Below, piece after piece: positions 50,274-59,920 of a stretch of 64,000 nucleotides of DNA. A program made the translations under genes and the position numbers. Source of the stretch: Pseudomonas cremoris (lineage in GTDB: Bacteria; Pseudomonadota; Gammaproteobacteria; Pseudomonadales; Pseudomonadaceae); contig NZ_JAAXCY010000004.1 of the NCBI RefSeq assembly GCF_014230465.1, forward strand, positions 558,001 to 622,000, written 5' to 3'. Positions within the stretch are counted from its first letter, which is position 1; each line of letters opens with the position of its first letter. A model generated the notes under the pieces. It ran no database searches, was not told where the DNA came from, and saw only the letters and a program-made list of their open reading frames with translations.

Positions 50274-50933
50274 TTAAGCGGGATTTGAGCTTTTGTATTG
50301 GCGGAGCAGGACGCGGCCAACCACGAATATGCACCCAAGTACTAACCCTAAAAAGGCGCCAAGTGCGGCAGATTTTTTACTGTTTTTGCTGTTGCCGATT
50401 TTAACTTCGTCAAGCGTGTTGAAGGCTCTCAGGCTATTTTCAGGAGCTAAAGCTGGCAGGTTAAGCGCAATGGCTTCGTTATTCGCAGTGTCCATTGCTG
50501 TCTTGAGTTGAGACTTGGCTTGCTCTGCGGAGGGTGCGGTGGCTGACGCTACGTAGAGAACGGCCTCATTTCTACCTGTCTTAGGACCGCTTTCTTTTAA
50601 TGAAATGGATTGCGATGCCATGACGCCCATGGAGGTGTAGAAAAGATCATTCTGTATTGAGCTATACAGCTGCAGTTCTACTTGCGGTGGTGAAGTTCCG
50701 GCTGCCAGCTCTTTTTTATTCACTTCGTTATATAAATTATAAAGTGATGATTTTGTGATGTAAGTGCTGGCCGTCCATTCCTCTGCCGACGTCATATAGA
50801 GGGACAGTGAAATGACAGCGCCTGCGACTGTTGTTGCCAGGATAATTATCTTATTGGTCCAGAGGGCTTGGATCAGCGGGACCAGATCTATCTCATCACT
50901 AGGACGGTTATTTGAATTCGTTGAAATGCTCAC
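50274..50933 (-). CDS. Wzz-family polysaccharide chain-length regulator (short form)
   Basis: A 219-residue inner-membrane protein. It starts SISTNSNNRPSDEIDLVPLI (GTG start 50933, AGAAAGGA ahead), with first membrane helix at about 29-47 (IIILATTVAGAVISLSLYM), a periplasmic coil rich in helices of about 140 residues, and a second helix near 188-210 (ALGAFLGLVLGCIFVVGRVLL). This is the Wzz/FepE/Etk topology, shorter than usual (about 320-350). No other O-antigen synthesis genes (wzx, wzy) adjoin. Its codon use and GC differ from neighbours; probably acquired. Confidence 0.8.
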   Translation of the reverse strand: MSISTNSNNRPSDEIDLVPLIQALWTNKIIILATTVAGAVISLSLYMTSAEEWTASTYITKSSLYNLYNEVNKKELAAGTSPPQVELQLYSSIQNDLFYTSMGVMASQSISLKESGPKTGRNEAVLYVASATAPSAEQAKSQLKTAMDTANNEAIALNLPALAPENSLRAFNTLDEVKIGNSKNSKKSAALGAFLGLVLGCIFVVGRVLLRQYKSSNPA

Positions 50934-51179
50934 GAAAAATTCCTTTCTAAACGTGCCCGAATTGTAGAGAAAAAAACACATCGAGACACTTTTTATTCCC
51001 GTGTGGAATAGATGCGAATATTTCTTGTTTGAAGATGCGTCATTTAGTGCGATCACTACCCTCCGCACCCTGAACCGTAGCTGTCGCTCATTGAGGTTTC
51101 ATGAATGCCAGCGTCTCACCGGCATACGATCACCCAAACGATATAAACGTTCACGCCTCAGCCTTCAGGGACTTGAAAA

Positions 51180-51389
51180 ATGCGCTCGAACCTTATCAAA
51201 GCCATGATCATTGCCGGCGCAGCGTTGGTTATTAGCGCATGTTCAGGCATGAGCACCAGCACGTGCCTCTCCGAAGGTTGCCAATCCCTCGATGGCCACG
51301 GATCTGGCAACGCGACCAGAGTAAACTTCGGAGGAAGCGGGATTGGTAATAGTTTCAACCAGTACAGTTCCGACTTGCTGCACGATTGA
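51180..51389 (+). CDS. Small orphan lipoprotein, 69 aa
   Basis: Signal peptide with lipobox LVISAC (MRSNLIKAMIIAGAALVISAC) and a mature part of about 48 residues, Ser/Gly/Asn-rich with a second and third cysteine (STCLSEGCQSLDGHG). It has no recognised domain. Divergent from the wzz-like gene, and shares its island. Surface or periplasmic anchor role only can be inferred. Confidence 0.75.
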   Translation: MRSNLIKAMIIAGAALVISACSGMSTSTCLSEGCQSLDGHGSGNATRVNFGGSGIGNSFNQYSSDLLHD

Positions 51390-51437
51390 GATCGAAGTGG
51401 GCAGATTTACCTGCCCACTTAGCTTTTATCTACCTAA

Positions 51438-52625
51438 TCAATGCCCGCCCGGCATGCGCCGTGCTATCAGGTAAACGCCTAGTCCGACCAGTGCCGTGGC
51501 CGCTCCGATATAGCCGGTACTGGTCCATCCCAGTCCCGCGCTAATCGCCATCCCGCCAAACCACGGGCCCAGTGCGTTGGCGAGGTTGAACGCCGCATGA
51601 TTGGACGCAGCTGCTAGGCTAGGCGCCTCGTGCGCGATGTCCATCAGGCGGATCTGCAGCGGTGCGGCCATTGACACCATGGTGCCCACCAGGCCGATTC
51701 CCAGAAGTACGCTCCACAACGACCCGGCGGCAAACGGGAAGAGCACCAGCACGGCCATCGACCACACCAGGATCAAGCCCACCGCACGGAACTGCATGCG
51801 ATCAAACAGCTTGCCGCCGGCGATGTTGCCGATGATGCCACCCACGCCAAACGCCGCCAGCCCAAACGGAATCCACTGCGGCGACACTTTGGTCACTTCG
51901 AGCATGGTCGGGGCGAGGTAGCTGAACACGCAGAACATGCCGGCAAAGCCAATAGCACCGATAGAGAGTGCCATCCACACCTGGGGTTTGGTGAAGGCGC
52001 GCAGTTCCTTGCGCGGGTCGCTGCGTTGTTCGTCGTGGCGGTGGGGAACGAATTGCCAGACCAAGGCGATGGTGCACAGGGCGATCACGCTGACCAATGC
52101 GAACGCCGAGCGCCAGCCCAAGTGTTGGCCGAGGAAGGTGGCAATGGGGTTGCCGAGCAGCATGGCCAGGGTCAGGCCCATCATTACGCGTGCGACAGCG
52201 CCAGCACGTTTGTCAGTGGGCACCATGCTGGAAGCGACCACGGCAGCGATGCCGAAATAGGCACCGTGTGGCAGGCCGCTGATAAAGCGGAAGGCCACCA
52301 GCGAGCCGAAGGTCGGGGTAAACGCCGTGGCCAAGTTGCCCAAGGCGTACAGGCCCATCAGCAACAGCAGCATGTGTTTACGTAGTAATTTGGCGCCGAG
52401 AATCGCCAGCAGTGGGGCGCCGACCATGACGCCCAGCGCGTAGGCGCTGATGGCATGGCCGACTTGGGGTTCGCTTAAGCCCAAGTTCTGCGCGATGTCG
52501 GGCATCAAGCCCATGATGGAAAATTCGCCGGTACCGATCGCGAAGGCGCCCACGGCCATGGCAGCTTCCATTTTGGCGGCGCTGCGCGCGGGCAGTACGT
52601 GCCCGGGTGTTTGCTGGATAGTCAT
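51438..52625 (-). CDS. MFS transporter, DHA1/AraJ-type
   Basis: A 395-residue, 12-helix major facilitator protein. It has AMAVGAFAIGTGEFSIMGLMPDIAQNLGLSEPQVGHAIS at the N-terminus (a YdhP/AraJ-type start), and HGAYFGIAAVVASSMVPTDKRAGAVA in the first half. Members export sugars, arabinose analogues or drugs. Substrate not determinable. It is divergent from mqo. Confidence 0.87.
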   Translation of the reverse strand: MTIQQTPGHVLPARSAAKMEAAMAVGAFAIGTGEFSIMGLMPDIAQNLGLSEPQVGHAISAYALGVMVGAPLLAILGAKLLRKHMLLLLMGLYALGNLATAFTPTFGSLVAFRFISGLPHGAYFGIAAVVASSMVPTDKRAGAVARVMMGLTLAMLLGNPIATFLGQHLGWRSAFALVSVIALCTIALVWQFVPHRHDEQRSDPRKELRAFTKPQVWMALSIGAIGFAGMFCVFSYLAPTMLEVTKVSPQWIPFGLAAFGVGGIIGNIAGGKLFDRMQFRAVGLILVWSMAVLVLFPFAAGSLWSVLLGIGLVGTMVSMAAPLQIRLMDIAHEAPSLAAASNHAAFNLANALGPWFGGMAISAGLGWTSTGYIGAATALVGLGVYLIARRMPGGH

Positions 52626-53107
52626 GGGTAACTCTGTGTGGATGGGGGGTACGAAGAAGAGCCGTCGATGCTACGCAAGCGGCGGCGAAGGTGTCTAGAA
52701 CAGCCGTTGGCGTGAGAGTTCCAGGCCTGTGACCTCAGGTCGCGGCTGCCACGCTTGACACCGGCGCGTTAAAAGCTGCGATTTAGAGCTGTCAATTGGC
52801 CAAACGGCGCATAAACGCCGTTTGCCGTGATATTCTGCGCGCCGTCTTGGTCTAGTCTCTTTCTGGTGCGTACATCCGTATGCGTCCCAGCGATTGGCTG
52901 TCGCCCAGGTAGCTGAAGCCAATAATGATAAAAAGTCAGCGCAGAAGGGACATAAAAGTGAGGTCGATACATCGACCTTGTGTGCCCACCCTGCGGCCCT
53001 CAAGTGAATGTGCAAACCCCGCGGTGCGTTGCCTGGCGCAGCGTAATGGTGGCTTGCTCATGATCCGGGGTGGTAGGGCGGATGGCGTTTTATCATAGGT
53101 GCTACTG
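52626..53107. promoter_or_regulatory. Divergent mqo/MFS intergenic region
   Basis: About 480 bases with no gene I can support. At 52801-52824 there is a perfect inverted repeat CAAACGGCG / CGCCGTTTG around a CATAAA loop, candidate operator or RNA hairpin in the mqo leader. Several short open frames on both strands are without ribosome sites. Confidence 0.5.
52801..52824. repeat. Perfect 9-bp inverted repeat upstream of mqo
   Basis: CAAACGGCG / CGCCGTTTG, 6-base spacer CATAAA, about 285 bases before the mqo start. Confidence 0.65.
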
Positions 53108-54754
53108 ATGTTTAAAAAAGTAAACACTGCCTTGCTAGGGCTGGCTTTGTCGCTGGGGATCAGCTCCGTTCACGCGCAAGAGGCAAAGAAAGTCGATGTG
53201 CTGCTGATCGGCGGCGGCATCATGAGTGCAACCCTGGGTGTATGGCTCAATGAGCTGCAGCCGGACTGGTCGATGGAGATGGTCGAGCGCCTTGATGGCG
53301 TGGCCGAAGAAAGCTCCAACGGCTGGAACAACGCCGGTACCGGTCACTCGGCCCTGGCTGAGCTGAACTACACCCCGGAAGACAAGAACGGCAACGTTGA
53401 GATCCCGAAAGCGGTCGAGATCAACGAAGCGTTCCAGATCTCCCGTCAGTTCTGGTCCTGGCAGGTCCAGCAGGGCGTGCTGAAGAACCCGCGTTCGTTC
53501 ATCAACTCCACGCCGCACATGAGCTTTGTGTGGGGCGATGACAACATCAAGTTCCTGAAGAAGCGCTACGAAGCCCTGCAAGCGAGCCCGCTGTTTGCTG
53601 GCATGCAGTACTCCGAAGACCCGGCGCAGATCGCCAAGTGGGTTCCGCTGATGATGGAAGGGCGTGACCCGAACCAGAAAATCGCGGCCACCTGGACCCC
53701 GATCGGCACCGACGTGAACTTCGGCGAGATCACCCGCCAGTTCGTTGCTCACCTGCAAACCACGCCGAAGTTTGACCTGAAACTGTCGAGCGAAGTGCAG
53801 GACATCACCCGCAACGCCGACGGTTCGTGGCGTGTGAGCTACAAAAACCTGAAAGACGGCACCAAGACTGAAACCGACGCCAAGTTCGTGTTCATCGGCG
53901 CCGGCGGCGGTGCACTGCACTTGCTGCAAAAGTCGGGTATTCCTGAAGCCAAGGACTACGCGGCCTTCCCGGTTGGTGGTTCGTTCCTGGTTACCGATAA
54001 CCCAGCTATCGCCGAGCAGCACCTGGCCAAGGCCTACGGTAAGGCTTCGGTTGGCGCACCGCCGATGTCGGTTCCGCACCTGGACACCCGCGTACTGGAT
54101 GGCAAGCGCGTAATTCTGTTTGGCCCATTCGCCACCTTCTCGACCAAGTTCCTGAAAGAAGGCTCGTACCTGGACCTGCTGACCAGTACTACCACCCACA
54201 ACATCTGGCCGATGACCCGTGTTGGTGTGCGTGAGTACCCACTGGTCGAGTACCTTGCTGGCCAACTGATGCTGTCGGATGACGACCGCTACAACGCCCT
54301 GAAAGAGTACTTCCCGAACGCCAAGAAAGAAGACTGGCGCCTGTGGCAAGCCGGTCAGCGCGTGCAGATCATCAAGCGTGACCCAGAGTTGGGCGGCGTC
54401 CTGAAACTCGGTACCGAAGTGGTCAGCTCTGCCGACAACTCCATCGCAGGCCTGCTGGGTGCATCGCCAGGCGCGTCCACCGCGGCTCCGATCATGCTGA
54501 CCGTGCTGCAGAAAGTGTTCAAGGACAAGGTTGCGACCCCTGAGTGGCAGGCCAAGCTGCACCAGATCGTACCGAGCTACGGCACCAAGCTGAACGACAG
54601 CCCGGAAGCGGTTGCCAAGGAGTGGGCCTACACCGCCGGCGTCCTGCAACTGACTCCACCGCCTGCAATTCCGCAACTGGCTGCTCCAAAAGCCACCGAG
54701 GCTGCCAAGCCTGCGGCTGAGCCGAGCAAGCCTGCGTCTGACCTGGCGCTGTAA
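53108..54754 (+). CDS. mqo: Malate:quinone oxidoreductase
   Basis: Membrane-associated FAD enzyme oxidising malate to oxaloacetate with electrons to quinone. The 548-residue product opens with a signal-like segment [24 protein letters not shown], then FAD motif [17 protein letters not shown], and [43 protein letters not shown], and [16 protein letters not shown]. The C-terminus is a low-complexity Ala/Pro/Lys tail. The signal-like start suggests periplasmic or surface orientation, unlike cytoplasmic Mqo. AGGTG precedes the ATG. A terminator follows. Confidence 0.95.
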   Translation: MFKKVNTALLGLALSLGISSVHAQEAKKVDVLLIGGGIMSATLGVWLNELQPDWSMEMVERLDGVAEESSNGWNNAGTGHSALAELNYTPEDKNGNVEIPKAVEINEAFQISRQFWSWQVQQGVLKNPRSFINSTPHMSFVWGDDNIKFLKKRYEALQASPLFAGMQYSEDPAQIAKWVPLMMEGRDPNQKIAATWTPIGTDVNFGEITRQFVAHLQTTPKFDLKLSSEVQDITRNADGSWRVSYKNLKDGTKTETDAKFVFIGAGGGALHLLQKSGIPEAKDYAAFPVGGSFLVTDNPAIAEQHLAKAYGKASVGAPPMSVPHLDTRVLDGKRVILFGPFATFSTKFLKEGSYLDLLTSTTTHNIWPMTRVGVREYPLVEYLAGQLMLSDDDRYNALKEYFPNAKKEDWRLWQAGQRVQIIKRDPELGGVLKLGTEVVSSADNSIAGLLGASPGASTAAPIMLTVLQKVFKDKVATPEWQAKLHQIVPSYGTKLNDSPEAVAKEWAYTAGVLQLTPPPAIPQLAAPKATEAAKPAAEPSKPASDLAL

Positions 54755-54772
54755 GCCAAGTCGAGATGCAAC

Positions 54773-54809
54773 AAAGCCCGCTGAACCGGTAACGGTCAGC
54801 GGGCTTTTT
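54773..54809 (+). terminator. Rho-independent terminator of mqo
   Basis: Stem AAAGCCCGCTGA(ACC) with partner (GGT)CAGCGGGCTTT, one bulged A, then TTTTTATT. Confidence 0.85.
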
Positions 54810-55018
54810 ATTGGGCGTTGGTTGGCGATGGCGTGCCCTGGCTTATCGAGCAGCCGGATTACCTACGCCTTTGCTGCTGCGTTTCGGTCGCAACGGGTTC
54901 AGCAATCCGACAGACACGACCTGTTAAAAATATCCCAGAGCCAAGCAGGAGCGAGGCTGTAGCAAGGGGGCATTTTTTACCGGTGTATGTGTTGGGCGAT
55001 CACGCCCGAGGAATGTGT

Positions 55019-55348
55019 ATGTTGCTACGTTATGCGGCATTGGCGGCGGTCGTCGTCGCGGCGTCCGGGTGTGTGCAAGAGCGTGTTGTGCATGAGCGTG
55101 GGCCGGTGCAACGGGAGTATGTTGAAGTCGTTGCTCCGCAACCGCCACCGGTCCAAGTGATCGAAGTCGAGCCCGCACCCCGTTACGGTTATATCTGGTC
55201 GCGCGGCTACTGGCGTTGGGAAGGTGGGCGATACGTCGCGGTACACGGTCACTGGGAGCAGGTGCGCGAAGGTTATCGTTACGTGCATCCGCACTGGGTA
55301 CAACGCAATGACGGCTACCACTGGCAGGTGGGGGGCTGGATACGTTGA
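55019..55348 (+). CDS. YXWGXW-repeat lipoprotein, 109 aa
   Basis: Signal with lipobox AASGC (MLLRYAALAAVVVAASGCVQE), a Pro/Val spacer, and repeats rich in Trp, Tyr and Gly: YIWSRGYWRWEGGRYVAVHGHWEQ, VHPHWVQRNDGYHWQVGGWIR (in parts), fitting the WXXGXW/YXWGXW family of unknown function. Start at 55019 has GAGGA upstream; an ATG 6 bases before is less well placed. Envelope-anchored, probably outer membrane. Confidence 0.87.
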   Translation: MLLRYAALAAVVVAASGCVQERVVHERGPVQREYVEVVAPQPPPVQVIEVEPAPRYGYIWSRGYWRWEGGRYVAVHGHWEQVREGYRYVHPHWVQRNDGYHWQVGGWIR

Positions 55349-55464
55349 TCCCGGCTAGATCGAAGCGGCCACTGTGTGTGGCGTGGGTTAATCGGAACAG
55401 GTAAAAAGATTGCCCGACTTACCCCATCGACACGCCTGTAGACGACCGTAAAGAGAGACAGTCC

Positions 55465-55857
55465 ATGACCGACCGCCACCTCATCATCCCTGCCGCCATG
55501 CACCCTATTGTCGAGCGCGCCGGTTACGTCCCGGCAGTAAAGGTCGGCAACACCCTTTACTGCGCCGGGCAGGTCGGTCGCACACCAGAACTGGCTGTGA
55601 TCGACGACCCAGAGGCGCAATTCGTCGCCGCCTGGGAGAACCTGCGAGTGGTGTTGGAGGAGGGCGGATGCAGCTTCGACGATGTGGTGGACATGACCAC
55701 TTACCACGTCAACATGAGCCAGCACATGGCGGTTTTTCGTGAAGTGAAAAACCGCCTGTTTCCACGCGGGCATTGCGCCTGGACGACGATTGGCGTGTCA
55801 GAACTGGCGCATCCCGGTTTGTTGGTGGAAATCAAATGTGTGGCCGTACAGCGCTGA
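55465..55857 (+). CDS. RidA family protein (YjgF/UK114-like)
   Basis: A 130-residue member of the RidA/YjgF family. The family includes enamine/imine deaminases, but several subfamilies act otherwise. Visible are YVPAVKVGNTLYCAGQVGRTPEL, QFVAAWENLRVVLEEGGCSFDDVVDMTTY and the C-terminal LAHPGLLVEIKCVAVQR; the arginine usually seen before the final motif in active RidA is not obvious. It converges on ppnN with only one base between stops, so there is no room for a terminator. Confidence 0.88.
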   Translation: MTDRHLIIPAAMHPIVERAGYVPAVKVGNTLYCAGQVGRTPELAVIDDPEAQFVAAWENLRVVLEEGGCSFDDVVDMTTYHVNMSQHMAVFREVKNRLFPRGHCAWTTIGVSELAHPGLLVEIKCVAVQR

Positions 55858-55858
55858 G

Positions 55859-57232
55859 TTATTGAACCACGCGATAACACGGCACATACGCCGCGCCACC
55901 TGGCAATTTCATGCGGTGCTGCGCCACGAAGGCCTGCAGCAACTCGTCCAGCGGTTTCATGATGGCCGGGTCGCCGTGGATCTCGTAAGGGCCATTTTGC
56001 TCGATCAGACGGATACCCTTGTCCTTCACGTTGCCTGCCACAATGCCTGAGAACGCGCGGCGCAGGTTGGCGGCCAACTCATGCGGTGGCAGCGAGTGGC
56101 TCAGTTGCAGCGCGGCCATATTGGCGTGCGTTGGGTCGAACGGGCGCTGGAAACCCTCATCGATCTTCAGCAGCCAGTTGAAGTGGAAGGCGTCATTACG
56201 TTCGCGACGAAATTGCTTCACTGCCTTGAGCCCGGCGGTCATCTGGCGAGCCACTTCGGCCGGGTCGTCGATGATGATCTGGTAGTGCGCCTGTGCGGCC
56301 TCGCCCAGCGTTGCGCCGACAAACGCGTGCAATTGCTGCAGGTAGGGCGCTGCGTGTTTTGGCCCCGTGAGGATGACCGGGAACGGCAGGTCACGGTTGT
56401 CCGGGTGCATCAGGATACCCAGCAGGTACAGGAACTCTTCAGCCGTGCCGGCGCCGCCCGGGAAGATGATGATGCCGTGGCCGACACGCACGAACGCTTC
56501 CAGGCGTTTTTCGATGTCCGGCAGGATCACCAGTTCGTTGACGATCGGGTTCGGCGCCTCGGCTGCGATGATGCCCGGCTCGGTCAGGCCCAGGTAGCGC
56601 CCGCCGGTGATGCGTTGCTTGGCGTGGGAAATAGTCGCGCCTTTCATCGGGCCTTTCATTACACCAGGGCCGCAACCGGTGCACACATCGAGGCTGCGCA
56701 GGCCCAGTTCGTGGCCGACTTTCTTGGTGTATTTGTATTCTTCGGTATTGATCGAGTGCCCGCCCCAGCACACCACGATTTTCGGCTCGACACCGGGGCG
56801 CAGGGTGCGGGCGTTGCGCAGCAAGTGGAACACGTAGTCGGTGATGCCTTGGGAATTGCTCAGGTCGATGCGCTGACTGTCCAACTCGTTCTCGGTGTAG
56901 ACGATATCGCGCAGGGCGCTGAACAGCATTTCACGGGTGCTGGCGATCATTTCGCCATCGACGAAAGCGTCGGCCGGAGCGTTCAACAGTTCGAGGCGTA
57001 CGCCACGATCCTGCTGGTGGATACGCACCTCAAAGTCTTTATAGGCGTCGAGAATGGTCTTGGCGTTGTCGATATGCGCGCCGGTGTTGAGGATGGCCAG
57101 CGCGCACTGACGAAAGAGGGTGTAGATGCTGCCGGTACCGGCTTCGCTCAGTTGCTGGACTTCACGTTGGGACAGGGTTTCGAGGCTGCCCTTGGGGCTG
57201 ACGGAGGCATTGATGACTTGACGTTGGGGCAT
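55859..57232 (-). CDS. ppnN: Pyrimidine/purine nucleotide 5'-monophosphate nucleosidase PpnN
   Basis: Hydrolyses nucleoside monophosphates to base and ribose-5-phosphate; in E. coli it is regulated by (p)ppGpp. The 457-residue product has the LOG family motif FPGGAGTAEEFLYLLGIL around residue 265, an N-terminal domain (VINASVSPKGSLETLSQREVQQL) and a C-terminal domain, matching YgdH/PpnN length. AAGGAATC precedes the ATG. Convergent with ridA. Confidence 0.93.
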   Translation of the reverse strand: MPQRQVINASVSPKGSLETLSQREVQQLSEAGTGSIYTLFRQCALAILNTGAHIDNAKTILDAYKDFEVRIHQQDRGVRLELLNAPADAFVDGEMIASTREMLFSALRDIVYTENELDSQRIDLSNSQGITDYVFHLLRNARTLRPGVEPKIVVCWGGHSINTEEYKYTKKVGHELGLRSLDVCTGCGPGVMKGPMKGATISHAKQRITGGRYLGLTEPGIIAAEAPNPIVNELVILPDIEKRLEAFVRVGHGIIIFPGGAGTAEEFLYLLGILMHPDNRDLPFPVILTGPKHAAPYLQQLHAFVGATLGEAAQAHYQIIIDDPAEVARQMTAGLKAVKQFRRERNDAFHFNWLLKIDEGFQRPFDPTHANMAALQLSHSLPPHELAANLRRAFSGIVAGNVKDKGIRLIEQNGPYEIHGDPAIMKPLDELLQAFVAQHRMKLPGGAAYVPCYRVVQ

Positions 57233-57383
57233 TCTGATTCCTTGAAGGCGCAGCCACCGCGCCCTTGATGGCGCCGCGATGGCTTGAGAAGGGTGGGCGC
57301 CGAATTCGGTCGCACGGGACGGTTTTTTACCTCAGGCCCAAGGCCGAGTGCAAACCCCGTCCGGCACCATCATGCCGCAGAAC

Positions 57384-58208
57384 TTACTGAATCAGCTTCC
57401 AGTTTTTGTAGAAAACCCGACGCAGGGTAAAGACCATCCCGGCAAAACCCGCAATCACGGCGTTGAGCACCGAAGGCAATGGGGTCGGCCGCACGATATC
57501 GATAAACAGGCAGTAACGCTTTGCGTCGTTTTTGTTGAAGGACGCATGCATCAGCGTGTCATCGAAGATAAACAGCGGGTCGTCGTGCCAGTAATGCTTG
57601 TGCTTGCCAACCTGGATGTACACGCCGTCGTGATGGGGCGCCGGCGCCATGTTGTAGAGCACGCGGAACATCATGCGCAGGGGGCCGAAGTGAAAGGAGG
57701 TCGAGCGGTTTTCGTTAAACACGGACACACCGATGGTTTTCACGAACGGCAGTTTTTCCCGGAGTTTCGGAATGTCGAGGGTGGTTTCGATGGGCCGTCC
57801 GTACCATTGGAAAAACAGCATGCCGCGCTTTTTTTCCGCCATGCGCTCGTCCAGGTAGCCGATGATTTCATCCTTGTGGGCCATGGCGTCGTCGATCACC
57901 TGTTGCAGGTCTTCACGCCACGCGGCGGGCAAGTCGTTCATCGTGTAAACGTGGCGGTTGCGCGAACTCAGCAGGTCGAACAGCGTGTTGAACGGCGCCA
58001 ACAGCCAGGTGTTGCGACCACTGCCAATGAAGTATTTCTTGATGGTCGCGCGGTCGTATAGGCCGTTGCGCAAAAAATCGTAGACACCGCACACCAGCAC
58101 CAGGGCCAGGAACACCAGGGTAGTAACCGGGAAGCAATAAATGATCAGCAACACGCCCAGCACCCAGGCGGCCGAAACCATTCTCTTGCGGATGACACTC
58201 GCACTCAT
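57384..58208 (-). CDS. lpxO: Lipid A hydroxylase LpxO-type (aspartyl/asparaginyl beta-hydroxylase)
   Basis: Fe(II)/2-oxoglutarate dioxygenase that adds a 2-hydroxyl to a lipid A acyl chain. The 274-residue product has N-terminal membrane helices (SAAWVLGVLLIIYCFPV, TLVFLALVLVCGVYDFL), then the hydroxylase domain with metal/cosubstrate residues in HFGPLRMMFRVLYNM, HKHYWHDDPLFIFDDTLMHASFN and KRYCLFIDIVRP. I placed the start at 58208 by the family N-terminus. P. aeruginosa has two paralogues (LpxO1, LpxO2); which one this is cannot be told. Divergent from fabV. Confidence 0.9.
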   Translation of the reverse strand: MSASVIRKRMVSAAWVLGVLLIIYCFPVTTLVFLALVLVCGVYDFLRNGLYDRATIKKYFIGSGRNTWLLAPFNTLFDLLSSRNRHVYTMNDLPAAWREDLQQVIDDAMAHKDEIIGYLDERMAEKKRGMLFFQWYGRPIETTLDIPKLREKLPFVKTIGVSVFNENRSTSFHFGPLRMMFRVLYNMAPAPHHDGVYIQVGKHKHYWHDDPLFIFDDTLMHASFNKNDAKRYCLFIDIVRPTPLPSVLNAVIAGFAGMVFTLRRVFYKNWKLIQ

Positions 58209-58517
58209 GCAGCTCAGCTCCAGCGGGGAAGATGTATAGACTCCAGCCCCCGGCATCGCGATCCGCCAGGCTTTGAAATATATGGAAACAATCTCCTTAT
58301 AATAGGGCTTTATCCCTCAGTCGGGCGTTTTAAATATTGCGAAATTGTGAAGGCTTTACACAGTTTTTAACCCGCTCAGCGTTTTGTTGATTGGATTTTG
58401 TAAACGCAAGATTTGCGACTATCGTGACGCTTCGGTTTTTCGGACGTCATAGACCGGTACGAATGAAGTTGAATGGCCACCACTGGCCGTCGACCCCTTG
58501 GAAGAGGCAGAAATTTT
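58209..58517. promoter_or_regulatory. Divergent lpxO-fabV intergenic region
   Basis: About 310 AT-rich bases. A TTGAAA (58273-58278), 19-base spacer and TATAAT (58298-58303) could be a rightward promoter, although the spacer is long. A 13-base palindrome CGCAA-GAT-TTGCG sits at 58405-58417, about 100 bases before fabV, and may be an operator. No gene is seen. Confidence 0.4.
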
Positions 58518-59711
58518 ATGATCATCAAACCGCGGGTTCGTGGCTTTATCTGTGTGACCGCTCACCCTGTTGGCTGTGAAGCGAACGTCAAGGAACAGAT
58601 CGACTACGTCACCCAGCACGGCGCCATCGAAGGCGGCCCCAAGAAGGTGCTGGTTCTCGGCGCTTCCACCGGCTACGGCCTGGCCGCGCGCATCAGTGCT
58701 GCGTTTGGCTGCGGCGCCGATACCCTGGGCGTGTTTTTTGAGAAAGAAGGCGAAGAAGGTAAGTTGAGCTCGGCCGGCTGGTACAACAGCGCCGCGTTCG
58801 AGAAGTTTGCTGTCGAAAAAGGCCTGTACGCCAAGAGCATCAACGGCGACGCGTTCTCCGACGAGATCAAGCGCCTGACCATCGAAACCATCAAGAAGGA
58901 CCTGGGCAAGATCGACCTGGTGGTCTACAGCCTGGCTGCGCCACGCCGTACCGACCCGCAAGGCGTGGTGCACAACTCCACCCTCAAGCCGATCGGCAAG
59001 GCCGTGACCCTGCGCGGGATCAACACCGACAAGGGCGTTGTGGTTGACACCACGCTTGAGCCTGCGACCCAGGAAGAAATCGACGGCACCGTCAAAGTGA
59101 TGGGTGGCGAAGACTGGCAGCTGTGGATCGACGCCCTGCGTGACGCCGACGTGTTGGCCGAAGGCGCCAAGACCACCGCGTTCACCTACCTCGGCGAGAA
59201 GCTGACCCAGGACATCTACTGGAACGGCTCCATCGGCGAAGCCAAGAAAGACCTCGACAAGAAAGTCCTGACCCTGCGCGACAACCTCGCGGCACTCAAG
59301 GGCGACGCCCGTGTGTCGGTGCTCAAGGCCGTGGTCACCCAGGCGAGCTCGGCGATCCCGATCATGCCGCTGTACCTGTCGCTGCTGTTCAAAGTGATGA
59401 AAGAGCAGGGCACCCACGAAGGCTGCATCGAGCAGGTCTACGGCCTGTTCAAGGACAGCCTGTACGGCAGCGAGCCGAAACTCGACGCCGACGGCCGCCT
59501 GCGTGCCGACCTGGCTGAGCTGGAGCCTAAAGTCCAGGACGCCGTGGCTGCACTGTGGAACCAGGTCACCGACGACAACGTCAATGAGATCAGTGATTTT
59601 GCCGGTTACAAGGCTGAATTCCTGCGCTTGTTCGGCTTTGAAATCGACGGCGTGGATTACGACGCTGATGTGAACCCTACCGTGAAGATCAATGGCCTGA
59701 TCCAGGCTTAA
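58518..59711 (+). CDS. fabV: Trans-2-enoyl-ACP reductase FabV (triclosan-insensitive)
   Basis: NADH-dependent enoyl-ACP reductase of the last step of fatty acid elongation. The 397-residue product has the NAD segment [17 protein letters not shown] near residue 45 and the FabV active site Y-x8-K: Tyr234 ... Lys243 in [12 protein letters not shown]. Start ATG 58518 follows GAGGCAG, with [10 protein letters not shown] the conserved N-terminus. A REP doublet follows. Corresponds to PA2950. Confidence 0.97.
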   Translation: MIIKPRVRGFICVTAHPVGCEANVKEQIDYVTQHGAIEGGPKKVLVLGASTGYGLAARISAAFGCGADTLGVFFEKEGEEGKLSSAGWYNSAAFEKFAVEKGLYAKSINGDAFSDEIKRLTIETIKKDLGKIDLVVYSLAAPRRTDPQGVVHNSTLKPIGKAVTLRGINTDKGVVVDTTLEPATQEEIDGTVKVMGGEDWQLWIDALRDADVLAEGAKTTAFTYLGEKLTQDIYWNGSIGEAKKDLDKKVLTLRDNLAALKGDARVSVLKAVVTQASSAIPIMPLYLSLLFKVMKEQGTHEGCIEQVYGLFKDSLYGSEPKLDADGRLRADLAELEPKVQDAVAALWNQVTDDNVNEISDFAGYKAEFLRLFGFEIDGVDYDADVNPTVKINGLIQA

Positions 59712-59723
59712 ACACGGTCGAAA

Positions 59724-59817
59724 AATGTGCGAGCGGGCTTGCTCGCGAATACGGAGTGTCAGTCACTGAATAGGGCGACTGATGCACCGCTTTCGCGAGC
59801 AAGCCCGCTCCCACATT
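59724..59817. repeat. REP doublet, 26-bp arms with one mismatch
   Basis: Arms 59724-59749 and 59792-59817 of the main family; left arm reads AATGTGCGAGC (C for G). Confidence 0.9.
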
Positions 59818-59920
59818 CGATCTGTGTTTTCTCAGACCCGTCTTACGCTCCGCTGAGTGCACCCCTCCTGCAAGATCTGCCAGAATCCCTTCGCTATCAC
59901 TCACGCTAACGGAGGATCTG

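Noticed and set aside
52919..52940. AATAATGATAAAAA resembling a Fur box
   Set aside because: Only one half matches the Fur consensus and there is no second half at the right spacing.
52695..53015. Short reverse frames in the mqo leader
   Set aside because: No ribosome sites, unusual composition, overlapping frames; likely chance.
53135..54676. 513-codon frame antisense to mqo
   Set aside because: Same reason; no ribosome site and no recognisable domain.
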